Below, piece by piece: positions 8,839-17,662 of a DNA stretch of 64,000 bases (its first letter is position 1; every line of letters starts with the position of its first letter). Position numbers and translations under genes: made by a program. The stretch comes from Colwellia sp. (GTDB taxonomy: Bacteria; Pseudomonadota; Gammaproteobacteria; Enterobacterales; Alteromonadaceae): NCBI GenBank assembly GCA_013215385.1, contig JABSOY010000006.1:124001-188000 (forward strand). Reading direction: 5' to 3'. The notes beneath the pieces were generated by a model, which saw only the letters and a list, made by a program, of their open reading frames with translations, did not search any database and had not been told where the DNA came from.

Positions 8839-10362
8839 TTAAACGGCGACGGCATCGGTAAGATGACGCAGTAACCGGTCCATCGCTCGATAAGACAGCG
8901 CCTCAATTAAATGTTGGTGCTGAATATCCTCAATATCATTCATATCAGCCAAGGTACGAGCAATTTTTAAAATTTTATGATGCGCACGTGTCGATAAACC
9001 TAATTTTTCTACAGCCAATTCTAAAAATTCATGCTCGTCAGTACTGAGTTGGCAAAACTCTCTTGTTTCAGCGCTCCCTAAATGGGCATTGGCTTTACCT
9101 TGACGTTGTAGTTGCCTTGCACGACACAGTGTTACACGCTCACGAATTTGTGCAGAGCTTTCGTTGCTTTGTTGATTATTTGCCCACATGCCTTTCGGTA
9201 AACGGGTTACTTCAATTTGAATATCTATACGGTCGAGAAATGGGCCTGATAGCCGATTTAAGTAGCGGAGAACTTGTTCGGGCGTGCTGCGCTTATCATT
9301 GTAGAAACCTGTCGGGCTAGGGTTCATTGCAGCGACAAGCTGAAACTTGGCGGGAAAGGTTTGTTTGTACATTGCTCGCGAAATAGTGACTTCAGCAGAC
9401 TCCATTGGCTCACGTAAAACATCGAGAACTTTTCGTTCAAATTCTGGTAACTCGTCAAGAAACAATACGCCGTTATGAGCTAATGAAATCTCCCCTGCTT
9501 GTGGTCTACTACCTCCACCCACCAGTGCTGCTGATGATGCAGTATGATGCGGAGCACGAAAAGGACGGGTTAACCAAGACTGGTGATTAATCTTTTGGTG
9601 GCTAATTGAAGCAATTGCAGCCGCTTCCAATGCCTCGCTCTCGCTCATCGGCGGCAATATGCCGGGTAAACGACTCGCTAACATAGTTTTACCGGTACCG
9701 GGCGGACCAATAAATAGTAGATTATGTGCGCCACTTGCGGCAATTTCTAAGGCACGTTTTGCCAGTGGCTGACCAATAACATCAGCGATATCTTTACTGG
9801 TTGGCACACGGTAATACTCTACTTCTTTGGTCGGTACTAAAGGTAAAGGCACCTGTTTTAGAAAATGAGGATACAATTGATTTAAATGATTTATAGCTAA
9901 AATATTGGCTTGTTTTACCCAACTTGCTTGCTCGGCATTTTGTTTTGGAATAACTAAGGTTCTTTTACTTGCTGCGCAAGCTATTGCCATAGGAATTTCA
10001 CCGACAATTTCTCGACATTCGCCAGAAAGTGCGAGTTCACCAGCAAATTCATATTGACTCAAATCGGTCGCGGGTAATTGTTCAGAAGCGACCAATATCC
10101 CAATGGCGATAGGTAAATCAAAACGGCCTCCTTCTTTGGGTAAATCTGCTGGCGCTAAATTAATAGTGATGCGTTTAGCGGGGAATTCATAACCACAATT
10201 AATAATCGCACTGCGCACCCGATCTTTTGATTCACGTACCGAGGTCTCGGGTAAACCGACAATATTGAAAACCGGTAAACCATTGGCTAAGTGAACTTCA
10301 ACGGTGACCAGGGGAGATTCAAGCCCAACACGGGCTCGGCTGTAGATACAGGCGAGGCTCAT
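8839..10362 (-). CDS. comM: YifB/ComM AAA+ branch-migration helicase
   Basis: A 507-residue protein of the Mg-chelatase-like YifB family. The N-terminal ChlI-like fold (starts MSLACIYSRARVGLES) is followed by an AAA+ core with Walker A GPPGTGKTMLASR (about residues 218-230) and Walker B VLFLDELPEF (about 298-307), the arginine-finger region FRAPHHTASSAALVGGG, and a C-terminal winged-helix-like segment. In Vibrio and relatives ComM is a hexameric helicase that extends heteroduplex during natural transformation. E. coli also carries this gene directly beside the ilv operon. Full length. Confidence 0.93.
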   Translation of the reverse strand: MSLACIYSRARVGLESPLVTVEVHLANGLPVFNIVGLPETSVRESKDRVRSAIINCGYEFPAKRITINLAPADLPKEGGRFDLPIAIGILVASEQLPATDLSQYEFAGELALSGECREIVGEIPMAIACAASKRTLVIPKQNAEQASWVKQANILAINHLNQLYPHFLKQVPLPLVPTKEVEYYRVPTSKDIADVIGQPLAKRALEIAASGAHNLLFIGPPGTGKTMLASRLPGILPPMSESEALEAAAIASISHQKINHQSWLTRPFRAPHHTASSAALVGGGSRPQAGEISLAHNGVLFLDELPEFERKVLDVLREPMESAEVTISRAMYKQTFPAKFQLVAAMNPSPTGFYNDKRSTPEQVLRYLNRLSGPFLDRIDIQIEVTRLPKGMWANNQQSNESSAQIRERVTLCRARQLQRQGKANAHLGSAETREFCQLSTDEHEFLELAVEKLGLSTRAHHKILKIARTLADMNDIEDIQHQHLIEALSYRAMDRLLRHLTDAVAV

Positions 10363-10502
10363 AATAATCCATTAAATGTTTTCCATTTAATGATAGTTTA
10401 GATGCATTTGAGGAAAACGCTATTAGCCCGTTGAGCATAATAAAATTTTAAACCAGCAAGAAATATCAGTTTTCAAATAAGGTTAATCATTATCTTAATC
10501 CT

Positions 10503-10523
10503 CACCAGTAATGAGTACTGGTG
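10503..10523. promoter_or_regulatory. Inverted repeat upstream of AraC-type gene
   Basis: Perfect 8-bp arms CACCAGTA / TACTGGTG with a 5-nt spacer, about 50 bp before the AraC-type start. No T-run follows, so an operator is more likely than a terminator. Which protein binds it is unknown; autoregulation by the downstream regulator is an inference. Confidence 0.45.
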
Positions 10524-10574
10524 TTAGTGTTATGGGGAATACCTCAAGTAATTTATTTACGGATATTAATTTTT

Positions 10575-11492
10575 ATGCGGACAAGAACTCAACAATCTTA
10601 TTTATCTCGAATGGTTAACGTACTTAATTATATTCAAGAGAATTTAGATAACGATCTTTGCTTAGATGAGTTGGCAAAGCAGGCGTGCTTTTCTCGCTAT
10701 CATTTTCATCGTATTTTTAGTGGCATGTTGGGAGAGTCAGTTAAAGAGTTAGTACGACGTTTACGATTAGAGCGTGCGGCATCGCAACTGAAAACTAGCG
10801 GTATGAGTATTTTACAAATATCTTTAGCTGCCGGTTATGAAAGTGATATGGCTTTTTCGCGAGTGTTCAAAGCAAAAACAGGACTATTGCCGTCAGTTTT
10901 TAGAAATACCTTGAAAGCCAATTACCCATGCTCTTCAACCGCTAGTATCCGTTATATAACCAATGAGCGTATTTCTTCTTTTGAACCTTTAATTGAAGAG
11001 GAATTAACGATGAATGTAATGATTAAACAAGTCGATGATATTGTGGTCGCTTTTGTGCGGCACACCGGGCCGTATCAAACATGTGGGCAGGCTTGGGATC
11101 TTTTGTGCAGCACCTTAGCACCTGAAGGATTACTTGGCGGAGACGCTAAAATGATTGGCGTAAGCTACGACGACCCTGACGTTGTTGATGCAAAAGAACT
11201 ACGCTATGACGCTTGTATTAGTGTTGATGATTCATTTATTCAGCCAGATAATATTGGCATACAAACCATCGTTGGCGGACGATATGCGATGATTAGCCAT
11301 ATCGGATCGTATGACAAGTTGTCGACAACCTATCGACAACTTTTTGGCCAATGGTTAAGCCAAAGTGACCATGAAGTTGCAGATAAACCTTGTTTTGAAA
11401 TTTACTTGAATGACCCTGAATCAACTGAACCAGAAGATTTAGTTACCGATATTTATATGCCGTTAAAGGAAAACAATCATGGAAAAAATTGA
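10575..11492 (+). CDS. AraC-family regulator with GyrI-like effector domain
   Basis: The N-terminal AraC double helix-turn-helix (about residues 10-105: LCLDELAKQACFSRYHFHRIF, then ISLAAGYESDMAFSRVFK) is joined to a C-terminal GyrI/Rob-type effector-binding domain (about 150-300; VAFVRHTGPY, YDACISVDDSF, GGRYAMISHIGSY). This architecture occurs in multidrug-sensing regulators of the Rob/BmrR-like type. I chose ATG 10575 (305 aa); the frame extends to a GTG at 10521, but that codon lies inside the inverted repeat and adds a non-conserved tail. The downstream gene overlaps by 14 bp, indicating co-translation. Confidence 0.85.
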   Translation: MRTRTQQSYLSRMVNVLNYIQENLDNDLCLDELAKQACFSRYHFHRIFSGMLGESVKELVRRLRLERAASQLKTSGMSILQISLAAGYESDMAFSRVFKAKTGLLPSVFRNTLKANYPCSSTASIRYITNERISSFEPLIEEELTMNVMIKQVDDIVVAFVRHTGPYQTCGQAWDLLCSTLAPEGLLGGDAKMIGVSYDDPDVVDAKELRYDACISVDDSFIQPDNIGIQTIVGGRYAMISHIGSYDKLSTTYRQLFGQWLSQSDHEVADKPCFEIYLNDPESTEPEDLVTDIYMPLKENNHGKN

Positions 11493-12081
11493 TTTATATA
11501 AATTACACAAGGCTGATTATATTCAGCCAAAAGAGCCGGTGTTAATCAAGATACCAACAGCTCATTACTTGAAAATAGACGGCACAGGGGCACCTGGCTC
11601 GACGACATTTGATGCTGCTGTTATGGCACTTTATGCGATGGCTTATACGATAAAAATGACGCGAAAAAAGCATGGCAAAGGAGATTACGTCATTTGTAAG
11701 TTAGAAGCCCGTTATTGGTCACCAACCGAACAGTGTTTATCTGAAATTGATAAATCACAATGGCAGTGGCAATTAATGATCCGTACTCCTAGTATCGTAG
11801 CAGTGAGTGACCTTACTCAAGCTGCTGATGCATTAGCAGCGAAAGGTAAAACACCTAGCGTTCATCAAGTGAAAATGAATGAGTTTGAGTTTTCTAATTG
11901 TGTGCAAATGTTGCATGTCGGAGCGTATGAAGATGAGCATTATACCATCAAAAAGATGTTGGACTTTGCGAATAAAAAAAATCTTACGGCCAAAAGGGAA
12001 CATTGCGAAGTTTATATTTCTGACCCGAGACGGGTGCCTGCAGAGCGTTTAAAAACGATTTTAAGAATGCCTGTCAGCTAG
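11479..12081 (+). CDS. Stand-alone GyrI-like small-molecule-binding protein
   Basis: A 200-residue soluble protein of the GyrI-like/YdeE-type family: KIPTAHYLKIDGTGAPG near the N-terminus, YVICKLEARYW and EFEFSNCVQMLHVGAYEDE further on, and YISDPRRVPAERLKTILRMPV at the end. Such proteins bind or hydrolyse cyclic or aromatic small molecules. It overlaps the AraC-GyrI regulator by 14 bp, so both domains of the two-protein pair may sense the same ligand, the second perhaps as a ligand sink. Function beyond the fold is inferred. Confidence 0.8.
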   Translation: MEKIDLYKLHKADYIQPKEPVLIKIPTAHYLKIDGTGAPGSTTFDAAVMALYAMAYTIKMTRKKHGKGDYVICKLEARYWSPTEQCLSEIDKSQWQWQLMIRTPSIVAVSDLTQAADALAAKGKTPSVHQVKMNEFEFSNCVQMLHVGAYEDEHYTIKKMLDFANKKNLTAKREHCEVYISDPRRVPAERLKTILRMPVS

Positions 12082-12133
12082 GAGCATATAACTAAATTAT
12101 TTTTTTAAGTATAAAAAACGCTAATAAAAAAAC

Positions 12134-12163
12134 TTGCACTTATTATTAGAGCTATGGTACTAA
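12134..12163 (+). promoter_or_regulatory. Candidate promoter of the ilv operon
   Basis: TTGCAC (12134-12139) and TACTAA (12158-12163) are separated by 18 bp, about 80 nt before the leader peptide ATG. The -10 match is weak, so this is a tentative assignment. Confidence 0.3.
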
Positions 12164-12245
12164 TTTAAATAGGCAGCAAAACAGCCAACAAACTTTTAAA
12201 TTTTTCATTTTGTTTTTTATAAAAAACTAGAGTAATTGAATAAAC

Positions 12246-12326
12246 ATGCAAACATTTAGCTCAGTGATTATTAACATTCTCGTCGTGGTGATTATTATAT
12301 CATCGCGGGGTCGTTTGTTGAGCTAA
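12246..12326 (+). CDS. ilvL: ilv operon leader peptide IlvL
   Basis: A 26-codon ORF with 13 of 26 residues Ile, Val or Leu, including the runs VII, ILVVVIII and the later LL. It is too short for the usual ORF threshold but sits exactly between the ilv promoter region and a strong terminator, as in E. coli. Its codons sense Ile-, Val- and Leu-tRNA charging: a stalled ribosome changes the folding of the downstream RNA. The stop (12324-12326) falls 23 nt before the terminator stem. Confidence 0.9.
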   Translation: MQTFSSVIINILVVVIIISSRGRLLS

Positions 12327-12380
12327 GAAAAATTTTGACGCAAACACAAACCCCCGCTCTGAAAGGAACGGGGGTTTTTT
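12305..12380 (+). terminator. ilv attenuator: terminator with competing antiterminator
   Basis: Terminator stem AACCCCCG / CGGGGGTT (12349-12356 with 12369-12376) followed by T to 12380. The 3' end of the leader ORF contains GCGGGG (12305-12310), which can pair instead with CCCCGC (12352-12357) and thereby break the terminator. This gives the alternative structures expected for transcription attenuation controlled by ilvL translation. Confidence 0.88.
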
Positions 12381-12482
12381 AGTTTAAGAGTTTTAAAAAA
12401 TTAATTTTTAATCGTAGCAAAGGAGAAAACTCAACCAATCGATTATGCAAAACATATTCAGTTGGTTAAGTTCAAAAACAAG

Positions 12483-14147
12483 ATGGTAAGCGAAAAGAAA
12501 GAAACCGGTGGTTCTGTATTATTTAAGGTTATGCAACAGCATGGCGTTGAACATGTTTTTGGTTACCCCGGTGGTGCGATTATGCCCATTTATGATGCGT
12601 TATATGACAGTAATATTCAGCATTTTTTATGCCGTCATGAGCAAGGTGCCGCATTTTCAGCGGTCGGTTATGCCCGTGCATCGGGTAAAGTTGGAGTGTG
12701 CTTAGCCACATCAGGCCCTGGAGCTACAAACCTGATCACCGGCCTTGCTGATGCTTTAGCCGATTCTATTCCTGTGGTGGCAATTACCGGTCAAGTCCCT
12801 ATGGTTGCAATGGGCTCTGATGCGTTTCAAGAAGTTGATATTTTCGGGTTATCGCTTGCGTGTACAAAACATTCTTTTCAAGTACGTGACGTTAATGATT
12901 TAGCTAAAACCCTGCATCAAGCATTTGCGATAGCTCTCGAAGGGCGTCAAGGACCAGTACTTGTTGATATTCCCAAAGACATTCAAACGGCTGAAGTGGA
13001 GTTTGCAGTAGCGTTAGCCAGTAATTTGGCTAAAAAAGAAGCGGCACCATCTGCAAATTTAGGCACTGCTTTAACGTTATTATCTCAGGCGAAAAGCCCA
13101 ATTTTGTATGTCGGTGGCGGTGTTGGTATGGCAGAAGCCGTACCTGAATTACGCGAGTTTATGGCAGCAACAAACATACCGAGTGTCGCTACGTTAAAAG
13201 GGTTAGGTGCGGTTAACCCTGAGCACGAATTCTATTTAGGTATGTTAGGTATGCACGGTACAAAAGCCGCGAATATTGCGGTCCAGCAGAGTGATTTACT
13301 CATTGCTGTCGGTGCTCGTTTTGATGACCGAGTTACCGGTAAATTAGCTGAATTTGCTCCAAATGCTAAAGTAATTCATTTAGAGATAGACCGTGCAGAA
13401 ATAAATAAACGACGTTTTGCGGATGCAGCCATACTAGGCGATTTAAAAATTAATTTACCGGCGCTAACTATGTCTTTAGACATTGACTCATGGCGACAGC
13501 ATTGCTCTGTGATGAAGCATGACTTTGCTTGGGATTATAATCACCCGGGTGAAACTATTTTTGCCCCTGCGGTATTAAAAGAAGTCAGTGATTTAATGCC
13601 GAAAAATACTGTGGTAACAACCGATGTCGGACAACATCAAATGTGGGCTGCACAACATATGAGTTTTAACGACCCAAGTAATTTTTTAACCAGTGGCAGT
13701 ATGGGCACTATGGGATTTGGTGTACCTGCTGCGATTGGCGCGCAAATTAGTCGACCTGACGATACCGTTATTGCTGTGTCAGGAGATGGCTCGTTTATGA
13801 TGAATGTACAAGAACTGTCAACGATAAAACGCTTTCAATTACCCGTTAAAATAGTACTTATTGATAACGAAAAGCTGGGCATGGTGCGGCAGTGGCAAGA
13901 TCTATTTTTTAACGGTCGTTTAAGTGAAACAGACCTTGCTGATAACCCAGACTTTGTCATGCTAGCCAATGCTTTTGATATTAAAGCTAAGAAAATAACG
14001 AAGAAAGAAGAGGTCACGCAAGCGATTGAAGAAATGCTTGCGCACCAAGGGCCTTATCTTTTACAAGTAAAAATAGATGCCGCCGACAATGTTTGGCCGC
14101 TAGTTCCACCGAATACCGCTAACCACAAAATGATGGAGAATAGATAA
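12483..14147 (+). CDS. ilvG: Acetolactate synthase II large subunit
   Basis: A thiamine-diphosphate enzyme that joins two pyruvates, or pyruvate and 2-ketobutyrate. The N-terminal PYR domain has [16 protein letters not shown] and the catalytic Glu in RHEQGAAF; the C-terminal domain has the ThDP/Mg motif [12 protein letters not shown] (about residues 440-451) with [14 protein letters not shown] after it. The gene is intact, unlike the frameshifted ilvG of E. coli K-12. Start is uncertain: ATG 12483 gives 554 aa, a TTG at 12462 adds seven; neither has a well-placed Shine-Dalgarno (AAAGGAG lies at 12419-12425). The stop overlaps the ilvM ATG. Confidence 0.95.
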   Translation: MVSEKKETGGSVLFKVMQQHGVEHVFGYPGGAIMPIYDALYDSNIQHFLCRHEQGAAFSAVGYARASGKVGVCLATSGPGATNLITGLADALADSIPVVAITGQVPMVAMGSDAFQEVDIFGLSLACTKHSFQVRDVNDLAKTLHQAFAIALEGRQGPVLVDIPKDIQTAEVEFAVALASNLAKKEAAPSANLGTALTLLSQAKSPILYVGGGVGMAEAVPELREFMAATNIPSVATLKGLGAVNPEHEFYLGMLGMHGTKAANIAVQQSDLLIAVGARFDDRVTGKLAEFAPNAKVIHLEIDRAEINKRRFADAAILGDLKINLPALTMSLDIDSWRQHCSVMKHDFAWDYNHPGETIFAPAVLKEVSDLMPKNTVVTTDVGQHQMWAAQHMSFNDPSNFLTSGSMGTMGFGVPAAIGAQISRPDDTVIAVSGDGSFMMNVQELSTIKRFQLPVKIVLIDNEKLGMVRQWQDLFFNGRLSETDLADNPDFVMLANAFDIKAKKITKKEEVTQAIEEMLAHQGPYLLQVKIDAADNVWPLVPPNTANHKMMENR

Positions 14148-14404
14148 TGAATCAACATACTTTACGTATTACCGCACATAATCAACCGACTGTGCTTGAG
14201 CGTTTATTACAAGTCACTCGTTATCGTGGTTTCTCTGTCACTGGCATGACCATGTTTCCGAGTAATGAATCAAATTTGTTAGATATTGAATTATCGGTGA
14301 GTAGTGAACATTCAATCGAACATTTAAATCATCAATTATCTAAGTTATTTGATATCAATGATGTCGTGATTGATGGTAAGTCATCACAGCAAAACAGTGC
14401 CTAA
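14147..14404 (+). CDS. ilvM: Acetolactate synthase II small subunit
   Basis: An 85-residue single ACT-domain protein (E. coli IlvM 87): LRITAHNQPTVLERLLQVTRYRGF followed by the second strand LLDIELSV. It is the regulatory/stabilising partner of IlvG. The ATG shares one base with the ilvG TAA, so translation is coupled and a stoichiometric complex is expected. Confidence 0.92.
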   Translation: MNQHTLRITAHNQPTVLERLLQVTRYRGFSVTGMTMFPSNESNLLDIELSVSSEHSIEHLNHQLSKLFDINDVVIDGKSSQQNSA

Positions 14405-14506
14405 GTGTGATAATTATTGTCCAACAAGCACCGATGGAATTTAGAGTTAGCTGAGTTTATAAGCTAGAGTTAACTCGTCAAAAGTATAATAAATTAGGAA
14501 AATAAA

Positions 14507-15433
14507 ATGGCTAAAGTAAATGCAGAACTAATTTGGTTTAATGGCGAACTCATGCCGTGGCAAAACGCTACCGTACATGTAATGAGTCATGCATTGCATT
14601 ATGGTTCATCAGTGTTTGAAGGTATTCGAGCATATGATACCCATAAAGGCACATGTATTTTTCGTTTAGAAGAACACATAAAACGTTTATTCGATTCGGC
14701 AAAAATCTATCGGATGAATATCCCATTTACAGAAGCAGAAATAGTGCAAGCGTGTAAAGATGCCGTGGCTAAAAATGACTTGGATTCAGCTTATATACGT
14801 CCGTTAGCCTTTTTGGGCGATATCGGTATGGGCTTACGTCCACCAATTGATGCTGTTGCTGATATTATGATTGCCGCATTTAGCTGGGAAGCATATTTAG
14901 GCGCGGATGCGATTGAAAATGGTGTAGAGGTTGGTGTGTCAAGTTGGAACCGATTAGCGCCGAATACTATGCCAACTGCAGCGAAAGCTGGCGGAAACTA
15001 CCTTTCTTCACAGTTGATTTCTACAGAAGCTGCACGTCACGGTTATGCCGAAGGTGTTGCCTTAGATGTAAATAATATGGTCAGTGAAGGAGCAGGGCAA
15101 AACTTGTTCTTAATTCGTAATGGCGTGCTTTATACACCTCCTGGAGCGGCATCTATTTTACAAGGATTAACCCGTGATACAGTATTTTTTCTTGCGAAAA
15201 AGCTGGGTTACGAAGTACGTGAAGAATCTATTTCGCGTGAGTCTTTATACCTTGCGGATGAGTTTTTTATGTGTGGCACTGCAACAGAAGTAGTACCGGT
15301 AAAATCAGTTGATGGTATCGCTGTGGGTAATGGTTCTCGTGGGCCAATAACCAAAGCCTTGCAAGAAGCATTCTTTGGTATTTTCGACGGTAGCACTGAA
15401 GTACCAGAAAATTGGTTAGACCCAGTTAAATAG
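14507..15433 (+). CDS. ilvE: Branched-chain amino acid aminotransferase
   Basis: A 308-residue fold-type IV PLP enzyme that makes Val, Ile and Leu from the 2-keto acids with glutamate. Visible are ALHYGSSVFEGIRAY, the PLP-Lys region TAAKAGGNYLSS (about residues 158-169) and the phosphate-binding segment MVSEGAGQNLFLI, plus the C-terminal FMCGTATEVVPV. Length equals E. coli IlvE (309). A clear AGGA lies 8 nt before the ATG. Third cistron after ilvG-ilvM, 102 bp gap. Confidence 0.96.
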   Translation: MAKVNAELIWFNGELMPWQNATVHVMSHALHYGSSVFEGIRAYDTHKGTCIFRLEEHIKRLFDSAKIYRMNIPFTEAEIVQACKDAVAKNDLDSAYIRPLAFLGDIGMGLRPPIDAVADIMIAAFSWEAYLGADAIENGVEVGVSSWNRLAPNTMPTAAKAGGNYLSSQLISTEAARHGYAEGVALDVNNMVSEGAGQNLFLIRNGVLYTPPGAASILQGLTRDTVFFLAKKLGYEVREESISRESLYLADEFFMCGTATEVVPVKSVDGIAVGNGSRGPITKALQEAFFGIFDGSTEVPENWLDPVK

Positions 15434-15471
15434 ATTGCCTTTTGGCGCTAGTCCAGCGTTAGGAATGTTCA

Positions 15472-15495
15472 CCTATCTCTTTAAACAGGGATAGG
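15472..15495 (+). other. Hairpin in ilvE-ilvD spacer
   Basis: 8-bp stem CCTATCTC / GGGATAGG (one T-G pair) with loop TTTAAACA, 39 nt after the ilvE stop. No T-run, so not a typical terminator; perhaps an RNA-processing or stability element. Confidence 0.5.
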
Positions 15496-15569
15496 CTCCG
15501 CGCTCCTGCCTTGATTTAGCGTCAAAATTCAAATCTATTAATCATAAAAAATATAGATGAAATCAAAAA

Positions 15570-15614
15570 TTTTATTTTAAAAGCTCACTGATTTAGTGTG
15601 CTTTCAAAATAAAA
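15570..15614 (+). other. Long hairpin in ilvE-ilvD spacer
   Basis: Arms 15570-15584 and 15600-15614 pair over 14 of 15 positions (TTTTATTTTAAAAGC type), and after a T-T mismatch the inner CACT/AGTG (15586-15589, 15595-15598) continues the stem around a 5-nt loop. It lies about 45 nt before ilvD. Possible processing site, internal regulatory element or overlapping promoter; not established. Confidence 0.5.
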
Positions 15615-15659
15615 CTTCTTACAATATTAATCAACTTTATCAATCGGAATGTAAATATA

Positions 15660-17522
15660 ATGCCTAAATTAAGATCTGCAACTTCTACTCAAGGCCGTAA
15701 TATGGCTGGCGCCCGTGCTTTGTGGCGCGCAACAGGAATGACTGATGACGATTTTGGCAAACCGATTATAGCAGTGGTAAATTCATTTACTCAATTTGTG
15801 CCTGGTCACGTGCATTTAAAGGATATGGGGCAATTAGTTGCTGGCGCTATTGAAAAAGCCGGCGGCGTAGCAAAAGAATTTAATACCATAGCGGTTGATG
15901 ACGGTATTGCGATGGGCCACAGCGGTATGCTTTATAGCTTACCATCACGTGATTTAATTGCCGATTCAGTTGAATATATGGTAAATGCGCATTGTGCTGA
16001 TGCCATGGTTTGTATTTCAAACTGTGACAAAATAACGCCAGGCATGTTAATGGCGGCAATGCGTCTTAATATTCCGGTCATTTTTGTTTCTGGTGGCCCA
16101 ATGGAAGCCGGTAAAACCAAACTTTCAGACCAAATCATCAAACTTGATTTAGTTGATGCGATGATCCAAGGTGCTGATCCAAAGGTTTCTGATGCGCAAA
16201 GCGACCAAGTTGAGCGTTCAGCTTGTCCAACCTGTGGTTCATGTTCTGGTATGTTCACCGCTAACTCAATGAACTGTTTAGCTGAAGCGTTAGGCTTAGC
16301 ACAGCCGGGTAATGGTTCAATGCTAGCCACGCATGCTGACCGTGAGCACTTGTTCTTAAATGCCGGTAAAGAAATTGTTAAATTAACTAAGCGTTATTAT
16401 CAAGAAGATGACGAGTCAGCATTGCCACGTAATATCGCGAACAAAGCCGCGTTTGAAAATGCAACCTGTCTAGATATTGCCATGGGTGGTTCAACAAACA
16501 CAGTATTGCATTTAATCGCTGCGGCTCAAGAAGCTGATATTGATTTCACCATGAAAGATATGGATCGTTTATCCAGGGTTGTGCCGCAATTATGTAAAGT
16601 TGCACCGTCGACACCAAAATACCATATGGAAGATGTACATCGCGCGGGTGGTGTATTTGCTATTCTAGGTGAATTAGCACGTGCTAACTTATTAACCACA
16701 AACATTAAAAACGTTTTAGGCTTAACGCTTGATGAAATGTTAGAAAAATATGACATTACCTTAACTAAAGACCAAGCGGTAATCGATTTCTTCCGTGCCG
16801 GCCCAGCGGGAATTCGTACCACTAAAGCATTCAGTCAAGATTGCCGTTGGGATACCGTTGATGACGATCGTGAAAACGGTTGTATTCGTTCACTTGAACA
16901 CGCTTATTCGCTTGAAGGTGGTTTAGCTGTCTTAGCCGGCAACATTGCCCCTGACGGTTGTGTTGTTAAAACGGCTGGCGTCTCAGACGACAACTTAGTA
17001 TTTACCGGTCCAGCTCATGTATTTGAAAGCCAAGACGCCGCCGTTTCGGGGATTTTAGCTAAAAAAGTAGTCGCAGGTGAAGTGGTTGTTATTCGTTATG
17101 AAGGTCCTAAAGGCGGACCTGGCATGCAAGAAATGCTTTATCCAACGACGTATTTAAAGTCGATGGGTTTAGGTAAAGCCTGTGCGTTATTAACCGATGG
17201 TCGATTCTCTGGTGGTACTTCTGGTTTATCAATTGGTCACGTTTCTCCTGAAGCAGGCAGTGGCGGTACTATAGCGTTAGTTGAACAAGGCGACATTATT
17301 CACATTGATATTCCTAATCGCGTTATTCAATTAAACGTCAGCGAAGAAGAATTAGCTCAGCGTCGCGTTAATATGGAAGCTAAAGGTAAATATGCCTGGA
17401 AGCCACTTAACCGTGTACGAAACATTAGTTATGCCTTGAAAAACTACGCGATGTTAGCAACGAGTGCCGACAAAGGTGCAGTGCGTAACCGTGAGCTGCT
17501 TGATGAGATGGTAGGAAAATAA
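15660..17522 (+). CDS. ilvD: Dihydroxy-acid dehydratase
   Basis: A 620-residue IlvD/Edd-family enzyme that dehydrates 2,3-dihydroxy acids to 2-keto acids. Cluster-ligand cysteines are visible in [10 protein letters not shown] (about residue 122) and [19 protein letters not shown] (about 190-209); a later [20 protein letters not shown] loop is intact. Length matches E. coli (616). The start [20 protein letters not shown] is the conserved family start, despite a weak ribosome site. The stop TAA shares a base with the ATG of a small ORF that repeats the last ~30 codons of this gene. Confidence 0.96.
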   Translation: MPKLRSATSTQGRNMAGARALWRATGMTDDDFGKPIIAVVNSFTQFVPGHVHLKDMGQLVAGAIEKAGGVAKEFNTIAVDDGIAMGHSGMLYSLPSRDLIADSVEYMVNAHCADAMVCISNCDKITPGMLMAAMRLNIPVIFVSGGPMEAGKTKLSDQIIKLDLVDAMIQGADPKVSDAQSDQVERSACPTCGSCSGMFTANSMNCLAEALGLAQPGNGSMLATHADREHLFLNAGKEIVKLTKRYYQEDDESALPRNIANKAAFENATCLDIAMGGSTNTVLHLIAAAQEADIDFTMKDMDRLSRVVPQLCKVAPSTPKYHMEDVHRAGGVFAILGELARANLLTTNIKNVLGLTLDEMLEKYDITLTKDQAVIDFFRAGPAGIRTTKAFSQDCRWDTVDDDRENGCIRSLEHAYSLEGGLAVLAGNIAPDGCVVKTAGVSDDNLVFTGPAHVFESQDAAVSGILAKKVVAGEVVVIRYEGPKGGPGMQEMLYPTTYLKSMGLGKACALLTDGRFSGGTSGLSIGHVSPEAGSGGTIALVEQGDIIHIDIPNRVIQLNVSEEELAQRRVNMEAKGKYAWKPLNRVRNISYALKNYAMLATSADKGAVRNRELLDEMVGK

Positions 17523-17662
17523 TGACTCAATATAACGCATTGAAAAACTATGCACTCAATCATGTAAAGGCAACCAGTGCTGACAAAGGCGCGGTACGTA
17601 ATCGTGAATTACTGGACGAATTTGTTGGTGAAAGTGCTAGCTGTGGAAAAGATAATGACTGA
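17522..17662 (+). CDS. Small ORF repeating the IlvD C-terminus, 46 aa
   Basis: Begins at the ATG in ilvD's TAATG and ends 8 nt into ilvA (ilvA ATG 17655, this stop 17660-17662), so it fits neatly into a translationally coupled ilvD-ORF-ilvA chain. Its residues ALKNYA and [16 protein letters not shown] are identical to the last part of IlvD, then EFVGE versus EMVGK. In the 16-residue block 11 codons differ, all silently. The IlvD C-terminal tail contributes to the family fold, but what a free copy would do is unknown. It may be a retained micro-protein, a coupling device for ilvA, or the scar of a recombination that replaced ilvD. That it is real repeat sequence is directly visible; that it is a functional gene is inferred. 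Confidence 0.6.
   Translation: MTQYNALKNYALNHVKATSADKGAVRNRELLDEFVGESASCGKDND

Noticed and set aside
12462-14147. E. coli K-12-like frameshift in ilvG
   Set aside because: All thiamine-diphosphate synthase motifs are in one uninterrupted frame of normal length.
15932-16330. 132-codon minus-strand ORF inside ilvD
   Set aside because: It is antisense to highly conserved ilvD sequence and has no recognisable family; explained by codon use of ilvD.
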